A stretch of 64,000 bases of DNA from Alistipes sp. An66. GTDB lineage: Bacteria > Bacteroidota > Bacteroidia > Bacteroidales > Rikenellaceae. The notes below the pieces were generated by a model. The model saw only the letters and a program-made list of their open reading frames with translations. It did no database searches and was not told the origin of the DNA. This document shows positions 1 to 7,715 of this stretch, piece after piece (within the stretch, counting starts at the first letter, position 1; every line of letters starts with the position of its first letter). Both the position numbers and the translations under genes were made by a program. The stretch lies in the NCBI RefSeq assembly GCF_002161445.1, contig NZ_NFHT01000002.1, positions 124,001 through 188,000 of the forward strand. The letters are read 5' to 3'.

Positions 1-157
1 CGCGCAGCAGCATCCGCAGGCTGTCGGCCCGCGGGCACTCGGCAAGGGCCGCATCGAGCAGCGGGTCATAGGATTCGGGAATGCCGCTTCCGTAGCGGCT
101 GCCGCCGCAGGCACACAGCCCGAGGCACATCAAGAGGGTCAGCAGTCGTATCATCAT
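1..157 (-). CDS. Lipoprotein of unknown function, N-terminal 52 residues only
   Basis: The gene runs leftward off the window, so only its start is visible. The visible protein begins with a short basic and hydrophobic stretch ending in a lipobox (LGLCAC), cysteine at about residue 15, which predicts a lipoprotein. The mature part continues GGSRYGSGIPESYDPLLDAA and gives no family I recognise. Its ATG (157-155) overlaps the stop codon of cutC (156-154) in an ATGA arrangement, so the two are probably translationally coupled and cotranscribed. Function unknown. Confidence 0.75.
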   Translation of the reverse strand, partial: MMIRLLTLLMCLGLCACGGSRYGSGIPESYDPLLDAALAECPRADSLRMLLR

Positions 158-903
158 TCGAGTTCTTTGAGGATTTTTCGGACCAGCGTCTCGTCGGCGC
201 ACATCGTGGCGTATTCGGGGACCTCCCCGACGCCGCCCATCGAGACATTCGGATTGCGGAAGCGCATGCGGCTCTCGCGCCACCCCCGGGCGCTGAAATG
301 CAGAGCATCGACCCCCGCGTCGGCCAGCAGCCGGGCATTCGCGGCATTCACGCCGCTGCCGGCCATGATCTCAATCCGCCCGGCAGCCCGCACGACCAGT
401 TCGCGGAGCGTATCGATCCCCTCCACGGCGGTGTTGCGCCCGCCGGAGGTGAGGATCCGGCGGCACCCGCAGCCGATGACCGTTTCGAGCGCCGAGAGCG
501 GATCGCGCGTCATGTCGAAGGCGCGGTGGAAGGTCACCTCCAAACCGCCGGCTTCGGAAACCAGCGCCGCCGTCCGGGCGGCATCGACCTCGCCGTCGGG
601 CGTCAGCACCCCCAGCACTACGCCGTCGACGCCGCACGAACGGGCAAAACGGATCTCCCCGGCCATCTGCTCCAATTCCGGATCGGAGTAGCAGAAGTCG
701 CCGCCGCGCGGGCGGATCATCACTTGCAGCCGGATGCCCGGGATGCGGCGGGCCAGGCGGATCGTCGCCGCCGAAGGGGTCGTTCCGCCCTCCCAGGGCG
801 AAGCGCACAGCTCGACGCGCGTCACCCCGGCCCGGGAGGCCACGAGGCACGCATCGACGGAATAGGCACAAAGTTCGGTTGTCATGGTTTGCGTATGGTT
901 CAT
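154..903 (-). CDS. cutC: CutC family protein (copper homeostasis family)
   Basis: About 249 residues, matching the usual length of CutC, a TIM-barrel protein historically linked to copper homeostasis but of uncertain enzymatic role. Visible family hallmarks are the N-terminal ELCAYSVDACLVASRAG followed by VELCASPWEGGTTPS, the central IRPRGGDFCYS, the FHRAFDMTRDP segment, ILTSGG and the IMAGSGVNAANA strand-loop. The open frame extends upstream to about 1101, but family alignment supports a start at 903, or at 885 where the protein would begin MTTELCAYS; no clear Shine-Dalgarno sequence decides between them. A TATCTTTG -7 element lies upstream at 986-993. Downstream it overlaps a lipoprotein gene by ATGA. 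Confidence 0.9.
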   Translation of the reverse strand: MNHTQTMTTELCAYSVDACLVASRAGVTRVELCASPWEGGTTPSAATIRLARRIPGIRLQVMIRPRGGDFCYSDPELEQMAGEIRFARSCGVDGVVLGVLTPDGEVDAARTAALVSEAGGLEVTFHRAFDMTRDPLSALETVIGCGCRRILTSGGRNTAVEGIDTLRELVVRAAGRIEIMAGSGVNAANARLLADAGVDALHFSARGWRESRMRFRNPNVSMGGVGEVPEYATMCADETLVRKILKELE

Positions 904-985
904 ATTGCGGCGGGACTTCCGGGCTTCGGGGCGCATATATCCACGACAGCCCCTCCGCCATCCCGCTCCTGTTTTTTGGGTTCCC

Positions 986-993
986 CAAAGATA
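986..993 (-). promoter_or_regulatory. Candidate Bacteroidota -7 element upstream of cutC
   Basis: TATCTTTG on the minus strand matches TAnnTTTG and lies about 80 bp before the chosen cutC start. I see no convincing -33 TTTG at the right spacing, so this is a partial match only. Confidence 0.4.
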
Positions 994-1105
994 ACCGTTT
1001 TTTCCATTCGCCGCTCCGTCCGGGGTGCGTTTTACCCGCCGAAACACAAAAAAAGAGGAGAATCCCGCCCATGCAGGATTCTCCCCGGATCCGGCTGTCA
1101 ACCGA

Positions 1106-1543
1106 TTATTTGATCTCGATCTGCCGTGCAGCCGATGCGGTCTCCGTCACCTTCTTCTTCGGGATGTCGATGCTCATCACACCGTGCTCGACCTTCGCGG
1201 AGATCTTGTCCCGCTCGACATTGTCCGGAAGCAGCAGGCTCTGCTGGAACTGCGTGTAGGAGAATTCACGCCGCAGATACGTGCCCTTGTGCTTCTTGTC
1301 CTCCTCCTTCTCCTCGCTGCGCTTCTCCATCGAGATGATCAGTTCGTTGTCCTCGTTGATATGGACCTTGAAGTCCTCCCGGGTCATACCCGGAGCGGCG
1401 ACCTCGATCTTGTACTCGTCGTCGTTCTCGATGATGTTCACGGCAGGGGCCGTCGTATTGCGGCGTTCCATCAGCCAGTCGTTGGTCAGAAAATCGTTGA
1501 AAATGCTCGGCAGCCAGTTTTGATTCCGTCTTACAGGTACCAT
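1106..1543 (-). CDS. Hsp20/alpha-crystallin family small heat-shock protein
   Basis: 145 residues. The protein has a short N-terminal arm (MVPVRRNQNWLPSIFNDFL), then an alpha-crystallin domain from about residue 33 to 135 with the typical VAAPGMTREDFKVHI and the conserved LPDNVERDKISAKVEHGVMSIDIPK beta-strand segment. Small heat-shock proteins of this family hold unfolding client proteins in the cytoplasm in an ATP-independent way. The start is unambiguous: an unusually strong AAGGAGG motif lies about 8 bases upstream, which is rare in Bacteroidota and suggests high expression. A short palindrome further upstream (1660-1674) could be an operator. The gene stands alone between cutC and a divergently read acetyltransferase gene. 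Confidence 0.93.
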   Translation of the reverse strand: MVPVRRNQNWLPSIFNDFLTNDWLMERRNTTAPAVNIIENDDEYKIEVAAPGMTREDFKVHINEDNELIISMEKRSEEKEEDKKHKGTYLRREFSYTQFQQSLLLPDNVERDKISAKVEHGVMSIDIPKKKVTETASAARQIEIK

Positions 1544-1659
1544 AGTTTTGTCCTCCTTGTTTTATTTTGGTTTAACATTTTTTCTTCGTCCCGCCCCCTC
1601 CGGAGCGGGTTCATCCGGAATCGGTCAAATCCTGTGCCACAACCCGAAATCGGAAAAAT

Positions 1660-1674
1660 TGTCACAAATTGACA
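1660..1674. promoter_or_regulatory. Small palindrome upstream of the hsp20 gene
   Basis: TGTCA-caaat-TGACA, 5-bp arms around a 5-bp centre, located about 120 bp before the Hsp20 start, within an AT-rich stretch. It does not match CIRCE. Any regulator role is speculative. Confidence 0.25.
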
Positions 1675-1744
1675 TAATCAAAGACAATTCATGACAAAAA
1701 GCCGCCAGAATGTCCTGCCACGACGACAGATACAGATCTTTTCC

Positions 1745-1752
1745 TATTTTTG
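1745..1752 (+). promoter_or_regulatory. Candidate -7 element for the GNAT gene
   Basis: TATTTTTG fits TAnnTTTG and lies 61 bp upstream of the GNAT start. No clear -33 element is visible. A run of nine G residues (1776-1784) sits in the predicted 5-prime untranslated region. Confidence 0.4.
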
Positions 1753-1775
1753 CAGCAGTCCGGAGGCCGTTCAGC

Positions 1776-1784
1776 GGGGGGGGG
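1776..1784 (+). repeat. G9 homopolymer tract in the GNAT leader
   Basis: Nine consecutive G residues between the predicted promoter and start codon of the acetyltransferase gene. It is one of five homopolymer tracts in the window that are exactly nine G or C long. Slippage here would alter leader length but not the reading frame. Confidence 0.9.
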
Positions 1785-1812
1785 AGCAGACTGACGATTC
1801 ACACAAAAGCCT

Positions 1813-2394
1813 ATGAAAAACTACCGATTCCGACCGGCGACGTCCGACGACGTGCCGCGCATCCTGCAAATCATCGCCCAGGCCCAACGCCGCATGGCTG
1901 CGGCGGGCAGCGGGCAGTGGCAGAACGGCTACCCCGCATTGGGCAACATCGTCTCCGACCTCGGTCGCGGCTACGGGCATGTCCTCTGCTGCGACGCGGA
2001 CTCCGGGGCGTGCGGACAGCGGGCATCCGTCGCAGGCCGAAACGATTCCGAAACGGTCGTCGCTTACGGAGCGATCGTTTTCGACGGCGAGCCGGCCTAC
2101 GATGCCCTCGACGGACAGTGGCTCACTGCGGGACCTTATGTGGTCGTCCATCGGCTGGCCGTATCCGACGAGGCATTGGGACAGGGTCTCGGGAGGGCCT
2201 TTCTGCAACAGACGGAGCGGCTGGCCCGTGAACAGGGAGTCGGAGCCTTCCGCATCGACACGAATTTCGACAACCGCCGGATGCTCCATATCCTCGCCAG
2301 CGAAGGCTTTGTCTGCTGCGGGAAGATCCGATACGAAAGCGGCGAACGGCTGGCCTTTGAGAAGCGGCTCGGGGGCATCACCGAGAGGGGATAA
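1813..2394 (+). CDS. GNAT family N-acetyltransferase
   Basis: 193 residues. The acetyl-CoA binding motif A is visible around residues 112-135 as VVVHRLAVSDEALGQGLGRAF, that is, V-x-x-x-Q-G-x-G-x-A/G, followed by FRIDTNFDNRRMLHILASEGFVCCGKI, typical of the C-terminal half of the fold. The N-terminus RPATSDDVPRILQIIAQAQ is the usual GNAT first strand and helix. The middle (about residues 60-80) carries an extra Cys-rich segment (CCDADSGACGQ) not typical of the core fold. Family members transfer acetyl from acetyl-CoA to an amine; the substrate cannot be inferred. A probable promoter TATTTTTG and a G9 run lie upstream. Stands alone before tRNA-Phe. Confidence 0.88.
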   Translation: MKNYRFRPATSDDVPRILQIIAQAQRRMAAAGSGQWQNGYPALGNIVSDLGRGYGHVLCCDADSGACGQRASVAGRNDSETVVAYGAIVFDGEPAYDALDGQWLTAGPYVVVHRLAVSDEALGQGLGRAFLQQTERLAREQGVGAFRIDTNFDNRRMLHILASEGFVCCGKIRYESGERLAFEKRLGGITERG

Positions 2395-2481
2395 CCGGGA
2401 TAAGGGCACCCGACGAATGGATCCGCAGGGAGTGCGGAGGGTGCTGCGACGACAAAAAAACGAGAATTTTTCATCGAGGAC

Positions 2482-2511
2482 TTGCAGAATCGAAAATTTT
2501 GCTTACCTTTG
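2482..2511 (+). promoter_or_regulatory. Consensus Bacteroidota promoter of tRNA-Phe
   Basis: A TTG at 2482-2484, 19 bases, then TACCTTTG at 2504-2511: an exact fit to the TTTG/TTG-N19-TAnnTTTG primary sigma consensus of Bacteroidota. It points at the tRNA gene that begins 36 bp further on. Confidence 0.8.
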
Positions 2512-2547
2512 CACCACGATACGACACAATGGTGTTCGATCGCGGAT

Positions 2548-2620
2548 GGTGCCATAGCTCAGTTGGTAGAGCAAAGGACTGAAAATCCTTGTGTCCCCGG
2601 TTCGATTCCTGGTGGTACCA
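2548..2620 (+). tRNA. tRNA-Phe (anticodon GAA)
   Basis: A 73-nt cloverleaf. The acceptor arm pairs GGTGCCA (2548-2554) with TGGTACC (2613-2619) plus discriminator A at 2620. The D arm contains AGCTCAGTTGGTAGAGC, the anticodon loop CTGAAAA carries GAA at 2581-2583, and the T arm has the canonical GGTTCGATTCC. The CCA end is not encoded (the next bases are CT), so it must be added after transcription. Preceded by a consensus promoter and followed by a strong hairpin terminator, so it is a single-gene transcript. Confidence 0.97.
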
Positions 2621-2628
2621 CTGAAAAT

Positions 2629-2662
2629 AAGAGAGTTACTTTCGTAACTCTCTTTCTTTCTT
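2629..2662 (+). terminator. Intrinsic terminator of tRNA-Phe
   Basis: Perfect 11-bp stem AAGAGAGTTAC / GTAACTCTCTT (2629-2639 with 2644-2654) around a TTTC loop, followed by a pyrimidine-rich TCTTTCTT tail. Because the stem starts with A residues it may also stop transcription arriving from the minus-strand receptor gene at 2878. Confidence 0.8.
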
Positions 2663-2819
2663 AGCTGAAATGCAGGGCAAAACAAGACCGTGTTTTCTCC
2701 GATGCTTTCCTCGAAATGGCAGCAGAGACCGTGTGCCATAAGTACAAAACGCCGAAAACGGAATGTCTCCCACCAACGTCAGACACGCCAAAGACAGGAA
2801 AACATGGACTGTGGACCCA

Positions 2820-2828
2820 GGGGGGGGG
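2820..2828 (+). repeat. G9 homopolymer tract, intergenic
   Basis: Nine G residues between tRNA-Phe and the 3-prime end of the frameshifted receptor gene. The 215-bp gap around it (2663-2877) contains no gene or terminator I can support. Confidence 0.9.
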
Positions 2829-2877
2829 CGGGCCGGAACATTCCCAAAAACCGGTCCGGAGCCTATTATTTCTTGGA

Positions 2878-5309
2878 TCAAATCCGATCCTCTATCCCCT
2901 TCCCGGACAGATGGCGCCGGGCCTGCCCCTTCACCTTCTTATTGCCGAAGGAACAGGAGATCACCACGTACAACTCCCGTCGGCCGAGATCGTTTCTATC
3001 ATACGAACGCAGCAAATCGGTAACGGTCGTGGCCCTCGAAATTCCCCGGTTCAGAAGATCCTGCATCTTGACCGTAAAGCTCCATCCTGCAATCTGTTTC
3101 CGCAGGCCGACCGACAAAAGTTGGGAGCCCTCGAATCGGGTATCGGTATCCTGACAGGGCGTGTCCAGGAAAAAGGAGAGGTCGCAATACCATTTGCGCT
3201 GTTTCGACAGGGTAAACGTATTCATGGACATCAGCCAAAACGAGGACCCATCCGTATTCATCTCCCTCCCCAAGGGATTGCCCTTGAAGTGCGAATAGGC
3301 ATAGGCCAGCGTGTTGGTCGTATTCCAGACACCGTTGAAGAAGCTTTTCGTATAGACGAAGTTGAAACCGAATTCCTGACTGTTCCCGTAATTGACCAGC
3401 GTATAGCGCATGACGTTGTTCTCCTCCGGGACGACGAATTGCGCCCATGCATCATAGTTGACCGTATAGGACGCCTGAAAAATGTAGTGGTCTTTTAATG
3501 TACAGGACAGCTCCTGCACCAGCGAAGGCGAAGATTGCAGAAACGGATTGTTCTCAACATAGGAGGTCGATGAAAAATAGTGCCGGAACGGATTGAGATC
3601 ATTGAACCCGGGGCGTCGGATTTTCCCGCTCAAACTGTAAGAAAGAACGCCTTTGTATCCGAGAATCACCGTGGGGAACAGGTTGAACCGCGAGTTGGAG
3701 AACCGCTTGTCGCCGACATACTGGCGGCCTGTGTTGTGCATGTATTCCCCGCGCAGGCCCAGCGTCGTCTCGAAAGAATCGCTCCACGCCCGGCGGCAGG
3801 AGACGTAGGCGGCGCCGATCGTCTCGCCATACACGAAGCGGTTGGTGCGGTTCGGATCGTTGACATAGCTGCCGCCAACCGCATTGCCGAAAAACGTATC
3901 ATTGTCCGTCGATGTGGAATAGAAGGCAACGCCGCCCTTCAACGTGTTTTCGGGCCCCGGGGACCACTGGTAGTCCATGCGGCCCGACCAGGCATCGACG
4001 GCTGTTGTGGCGCGCTGGATAAAGTCCGAGTTGCGATACATCGGGGCCCCGTTCTCATCCATACGGTCGCTGTACGTGAACGAATCCCCGGTCCGGCGGT
4101 TGTTCGAATAGCTGACATCCATGGTCAGCCGGTGCCGCGAGGGAACGATGTCGAACAGACAGATGATGCTTGCCGAGGTCTGGTTCACCGGATTCGCGCT
4201 TTCCGACCGGGAGCAGGTCAACGAATCCAGCATCTCCGCACGGCTGTACCGGTGGTCTGCCCGGCTGTCGCTCCGGTTGGCCCGGCAACTCCGGCTGAAA
4301 TGCAGCCCGAGGGTGTGCCGGGGCGAGATTTCGTAATCGAGGCCGATCTTTCCGCCGACATAACCGCCGCCCTGTTTGTTACGGCCGAAACTACGGATAT
4401 CGGTCTGCGTCTCAAAAACATTTTGCTCGGAAGCATTTTCCATGCAAGTAAGGCTTCGGCCTCCCCACAGGTTGGCGGCGAGGGAGACCTTTTGTCTCCG
4501 GAAGTTCAGGTTCAGCGATGCTCCGGGATTGTTCACGAAGCGGTTCTGGCGATCCTCCAGGCGCAGGGAGCCTTTCAAGCCGTCGGTCTGTTCCCGGATG
4601 ACGACATTGATGATGCCGCCCGTACAGGAGGCCGCATATTCGCTGCCCGGCACGGTGATCACCTCGATGCGCCGGATCTCTTCCGACGGCACGGAGCGCA
4701 GATAAGCCATCAGGGCATCCTGACTCATGTGCGGGTCTTTGCCGTTGATCCGGATCGCCGTCCGGCTCTTGCCGACAATGTTGAGTTTGTCGTTTCCCGA
4801 GGAGATGACCAGCGGTGTGTGTTGCAGGAGTGCCGCGGCATCCGTCCCGGCCAGCCACGGGCGGCACTCACGTTGAAGACGAAGCGGTCGGACTTGCGCT
4901 GGAAGAGCGGCGCCTTGACAACCACCCCGCCGATGGCGTAATCCCGGGCCTGCATTTCGATTTCCAGCGGAGTGTCTCCCTCGATGGCGGTATAACGGTC
5001 GGCATAGCCGAGATAGGTCGCTTTCAGGAGCAGCGGCGCCGTGGTGTCCGGCAGTTTCAGGGCAAAATTCCCGTCCATATCAGCCATAGTGCTGACAAGC
5101 AGGGAACTGTCGGCCGCCTGCAACAGATGGAGATGCGCTCCGGGCAAGGAGCGGCGGTCGGCGGCATCGAACACGTGTCCGGAGATGGCCGCGGTCTGCG
5201 CCTGTGCGGGCGGCGTCAGCAGGAACAAGTGCAGCAAAGACGGAAGAAGCAGGAGACCGACCCGGTTCCCCCCCCCTTTGGAAATAGGAACAATCTGTTC
5301 ATGATTCAT
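2878..5309 (-). pseudogene. TonB-dependent outer-membrane receptor, interrupted by a frameshift
   Basis: The N-terminal part reads in one frame from ATG 5309 to about 4860: a signal peptide (LLLLPSLLHLFLLTPPAQAQ), a carboxypeptidase-D regulatory-like domain (AAISGHVFDAADRRSLPGAHL... FALKLPD) and the motif KSDRFVFNV. The frame then continues as nonsense, while one frame over the expected family sequence resumes without a start (TDAAALLQHTPLVISSGND, then TAIRINGKDPHMSQDALMAYL, EVITVPGSEYAA) and runs through plug and beta-barrel to the end at 2878, closing with RRELYVVISCSFG. One missing base near 4855-4866, in a GGGCGG context, would explain it. Full length restored would be about 810 residues. 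The signal-peptide region also contains a C9/G9 tract (codons 11-13). Family members bind ligands for TonB-driven import; this one resembles the non-SusC class with a large outer-membrane barrel. It is either a real lesion or a sequencing error. Confidence 0.85.
5268..5276 (-). repeat. C9 (coding-strand G9) tract in receptor codons 11-13
   Basis: Nine C residues on the plus strand read as GGG GGG GGG (three Gly codons) just before the signal-peptide core of the receptor gene. Gain or loss of one base would place the signal peptide out of frame, the classical layout for slipped-strand phase variation. At nine bases the signal peptide is in frame. Confidence 0.85.
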
Positions 5310-5362
5310 ATCTGTTTTTACGTATGGATAGCGTATGGCAGGTCCGGCATTCGGTGCCGCCC

Positions 5363-5398
5363 GGTTCGGCCGGGCGGACTCCCCCCCCCGGCCGAACC
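5363..5398 (-). repeat. 12-bp GC-rich hairpin between the locus A transporter and receptor genes
   Basis: GGTTCGGCCGGG (5363-5374) pairs perfectly with CCCGGCCGAACC (5387-5398). A C9 tract (5381-5389) forms part of the loop and part of the 3-prime arm. No T-run follows on either strand, so it is not a classical terminator; it could attenuate or stabilise the mRNA downstream of the transporter gene. Confidence 0.6.
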
Positions 5399-5428
5399 AA
5401 AGGCCGGATGTCCGGAAAGGTCGCCGCC

Positions 5429-6775
5429 CTATTTTGCGCGGGCGTTCCAGACGGCCAGCGTACAGAGGACCGAGAGGACGGCGGCGCCGATCCAGAACCA
5501 CGTGACGACCGAAAAGTCGTATAATGCGGCGTCGGCCGTACCAGCGCTCCTGCCGTGCTGGATCAGGATGCCGCTCAACAGGTCCTGCACCGCGGCACCC
5601 ACATAACTGGCGATCCCGACGACGCCCAGCGCCGCCCCGGAGGCCTTCTTCGAGGCAATGTCCACGGCCATCAGTCCACCCAAGAAGCAGATCAGCGCCC
5701 CGATGGCCAGTCCGAAGATCACCATGCTCGCGGCATCGAGCCAGAAACAGTCGCGCGGGCCCAGCAGGAAGAGGCAGAGTCCGAGGATGTTCATCACGCC
5801 GAAGATCAGTGCCGGGAGGTTGCGGCGCCCGCCGAAGAAGCGGTCCGAAACCCACCCCGAGGCGACGGTCCCGACAATGCCGCACACCGAGCTGATCGAA
5901 ATCACCGAGCTGGCTTCGAGGTTCGTATAGCCCTTGTCGGCTTCGAGGAAGAAGATGCCCCAGCTGTTCACGGCATAGCGCGAGACATACATGAAGGCGC
6001 TGGCCAGGGCCAGCATCCAGATCGCGGGGTTGCGCAGCACCTCCTTCTGGTAGTCGCCGACCGACTTGCCGTCGGCCGCCGCGGCCTCCTCCTTCGGCTG
6101 ATCGCCCTTGTAGAGCGCCACGGGCGGCAGGCCGTTGCTCTGGGGCGTGTCGCGCATGAAGAGCACGACGACGAGGAACCCCACCAGCCCCAGCACCGCC
6201 GTGCCGCGGAATCCCCACTGCCAGCCGAGCGACGCGACGATCACCGCCGTGACGATGAAGGTGATCGCCTCACCGATGTTGTGGCTCGACGACCACAGCC
6301 CGTAGAAGGTTCCGCGCTCGCGGTCCCCGAACCAGCGCGAGAGGGCCACGACGCACGGCGCGGCACCCATCGACTGCGCCCATCCGTTCACGGCCCACAG
6401 CACAAGGAAGACGGCGAACGAGGTCGTGAAGCCCAGCACGAGGTTGATCAGCGCCGTGGCGAGGAGTCCGGCCGCGAGGAAGCGGCGGATGTTGCTGCGG
6501 TCGGCCAGGAATCCGTTCGTGAGTTTCCCGACGGCATAGGTGATGAAGAGTCCCGAGCCGATGATGCCCAGTTCGGCCTCGGAGAGGACCCCGGCATCGA
6601 CGATCGGTTTCTTGATGACGTTCAGGCTCAACCGGCAGACGTAGTAGAGTCCGTATCCGAGCGTGGCGGAGAGGAAGACCGACCACCGCAGCCGCCCGTA
6701 GCGTTTGCGGATCGCCTCGGGGTCGGCCAGCGGCTCCGCGGCCGGCGAAATGGCGAAGAATTTCAGCAGATTCAT
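5429..6775 (-). CDS. MFS organophosphate:phosphate antiporter, GlpT/UhpC type
   Basis: 448 residues with about 12 membrane helices. The family signature is clear: YYVCRLSLNVIKKPI in helix 1, TNGFLADRSNIRRF, the substrate-loop NGWAQSMGAAPCVVALSRWF, and a second-half repeat WGIFFLEADKGY followed by GWVSDRFFGGRR. GlpT, UhpT and UhpC exchange organic phosphates such as glycerol-3-phosphate for inorganic phosphate at the inner membrane. Start at 6775 gives a protein beginning MNLLKFF; it lies 13 bp after the GDPD gene at the end of the locus A operon. A GDPD directly upstream suggests glycerol-3-phosphate as the natural cargo (inference). A close paralogue is encoded at 45882-47255 in the same context. 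Confidence 0.88.
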   Translation of the reverse strand: MNLLKFFAISPAAEPLADPEAIRKRYGRLRWSVFLSATLGYGLYYVCRLSLNVIKKPIVDAGVLSEAELGIIGSGLFITYAVGKLTNGFLADRSNIRRFLAAGLLATALINLVLGFTTSFAVFLVLWAVNGWAQSMGAAPCVVALSRWFGDRERGTFYGLWSSSHNIGEAITFIVTAVIVASLGWQWGFRGTAVLGLVGFLVVVLFMRDTPQSNGLPPVALYKGDQPKEEAAAADGKSVGDYQKEVLRNPAIWMLALASAFMYVSRYAVNSWGIFFLEADKGYTNLEASSVISISSVCGIVGTVASGWVSDRFFGGRRNLPALIFGVMNILGLCLFLLGPRDCFWLDAASMVIFGLAIGALICFLGGLMAVDIASKKASGAALGVVGIASYVGAAVQDLLSGILIQHGRSAGTADAALYDFSVVTWFWIGAAVLSVLCTLAVWNARAK

Positions 6776-6788
6776 GGCCTTCCCGGAA

Positions 6789-7712
6789 TTAGTCGTGCAA
6801 CCCGCGCCGGCGGAGGTAGTCGAGCAGGTGTTCGGCGCGGTCGGTCTGGATGATCCGGGCGCCAAGCGTATCGACGAGGTAGCCGAACGCCGCATCGGGA
6901 TCTTCGAGCGAGAGGTCGTCGTCGTGGCCCCCGCAAAGCGTATCCCACAGCGTGTTGTACCAGATCAGCGCCCGGCCGCGCAGCGTGTCGCGCATCCGGA
7001 GCGGCATGGCCGTATCTTCGGCCCGGGCATAGAGCAGTTCACAGGCCGCGGGCTTCAGGTCGGAGACGTACGCCTGCATCAGTTCCGCGGCATCCGCGTT
7101 GTCGAGGTTCACCACCGGCATGTAGATCACCTCATCGAGGTATTTCCCATACAGGGCCAGCACCTCATCGGCGGGTTTCGAACCCTTCATGACGATCTGG
7201 CGCGTCGTTCCGGTTCGTTCCAGCACCGGCACCACGAGGTCGAAGTAGCGGTCGGCCTTGTCGAGATTGACCAGCACACGCCCTTTGGCGGCCAGAAGGG
7301 CCTCTTCGAGCGTCGGGACCGAGTGTTTGGTGCGGATGCCGCAGCCGTTTTTGAGCCGGAGCGTGCGGATCGAATCCAGCGTCCAGTCGGCCACCTTTCC
7401 CTTGCCCGTGGTCGTGCGGTCCAGCGCGGCGTCGTGCATGACGATCAGCACGCTGTCGCGGGTCAGTTGAAGGTCCAGTTCAACTACGTCGACCCCCACG
7501 TCGATCGAGTGTTCGATGGCCGCCACGGAGTTTTCGGGCGCATGGCGCCAGTCGCCGCGGTGCGCCACGACGAAGACTGCGGAGGTATCCCCCGCCAGGA
7601 GGCGTTCCCGGAGCCCTTCGGCCCGGTTTTCCGGCGCTTCCGTCCGCCCGGCGTTGCCGGAACAGCCTGCCAGCACGGCGAGTGCCAGCAGGCAGGATAT
7701 GATTCGTGTCAT
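6789..7712 (-). CDS. Glycerophosphodiester phosphodiesterase lipoprotein
   Basis: 307 residues. A lipoprotein signal (LLALAVLAGCSG) places it in the periplasm or on the outer membrane. The GDPD TIM-barrel carries its catalytic motifs: VVAHRGDWRHAPENS (first catalytic His, Arg), VVELDLQLTRD (metal-binding Glu and Asp) and VMHDAALDRTT (second catalytic His). The family hydrolyses glycerophosphodiesters (for example glycerophosphocholine, -ethanolamine, -inositol) to glycerol-3-phosphate plus alcohol. It sits 3 bp after the metallo-beta-lactamase-fold lipoprotein gene and 13 bp before the GlpT-like gene, an arrangement that fits cleavage followed by import. Strongly similar in layout to the GDPD at 48159-49070. 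Confidence 0.93.
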   Translation of the reverse strand: MTRIISCLLALAVLAGCSGNAGRTEAPENRAEGLRERLLAGDTSAVFVVAHRGDWRHAPENSVAAIEHSIDVGVDVVELDLQLTRDSVLIVMHDAALDRTTTGKGKVADWTLDSIRTLRLKNGCGIRTKHSVPTLEEALLAAKGRVLVNLDKADRYFDLVVPVLERTGTTRQIVMKGSKPADEVLALYGKYLDEVIYMPVVNLDNADAAELMQAYVSDLKPAACELLYARAEDTAMPLRMRDTLRGRALIWYNTLWDTLCGGHDDDLSLEDPDAAFGYLVDTLGARIIQTDRAEHLLDYLRRRGLHD

Positions 7713-7715
7713 GGT

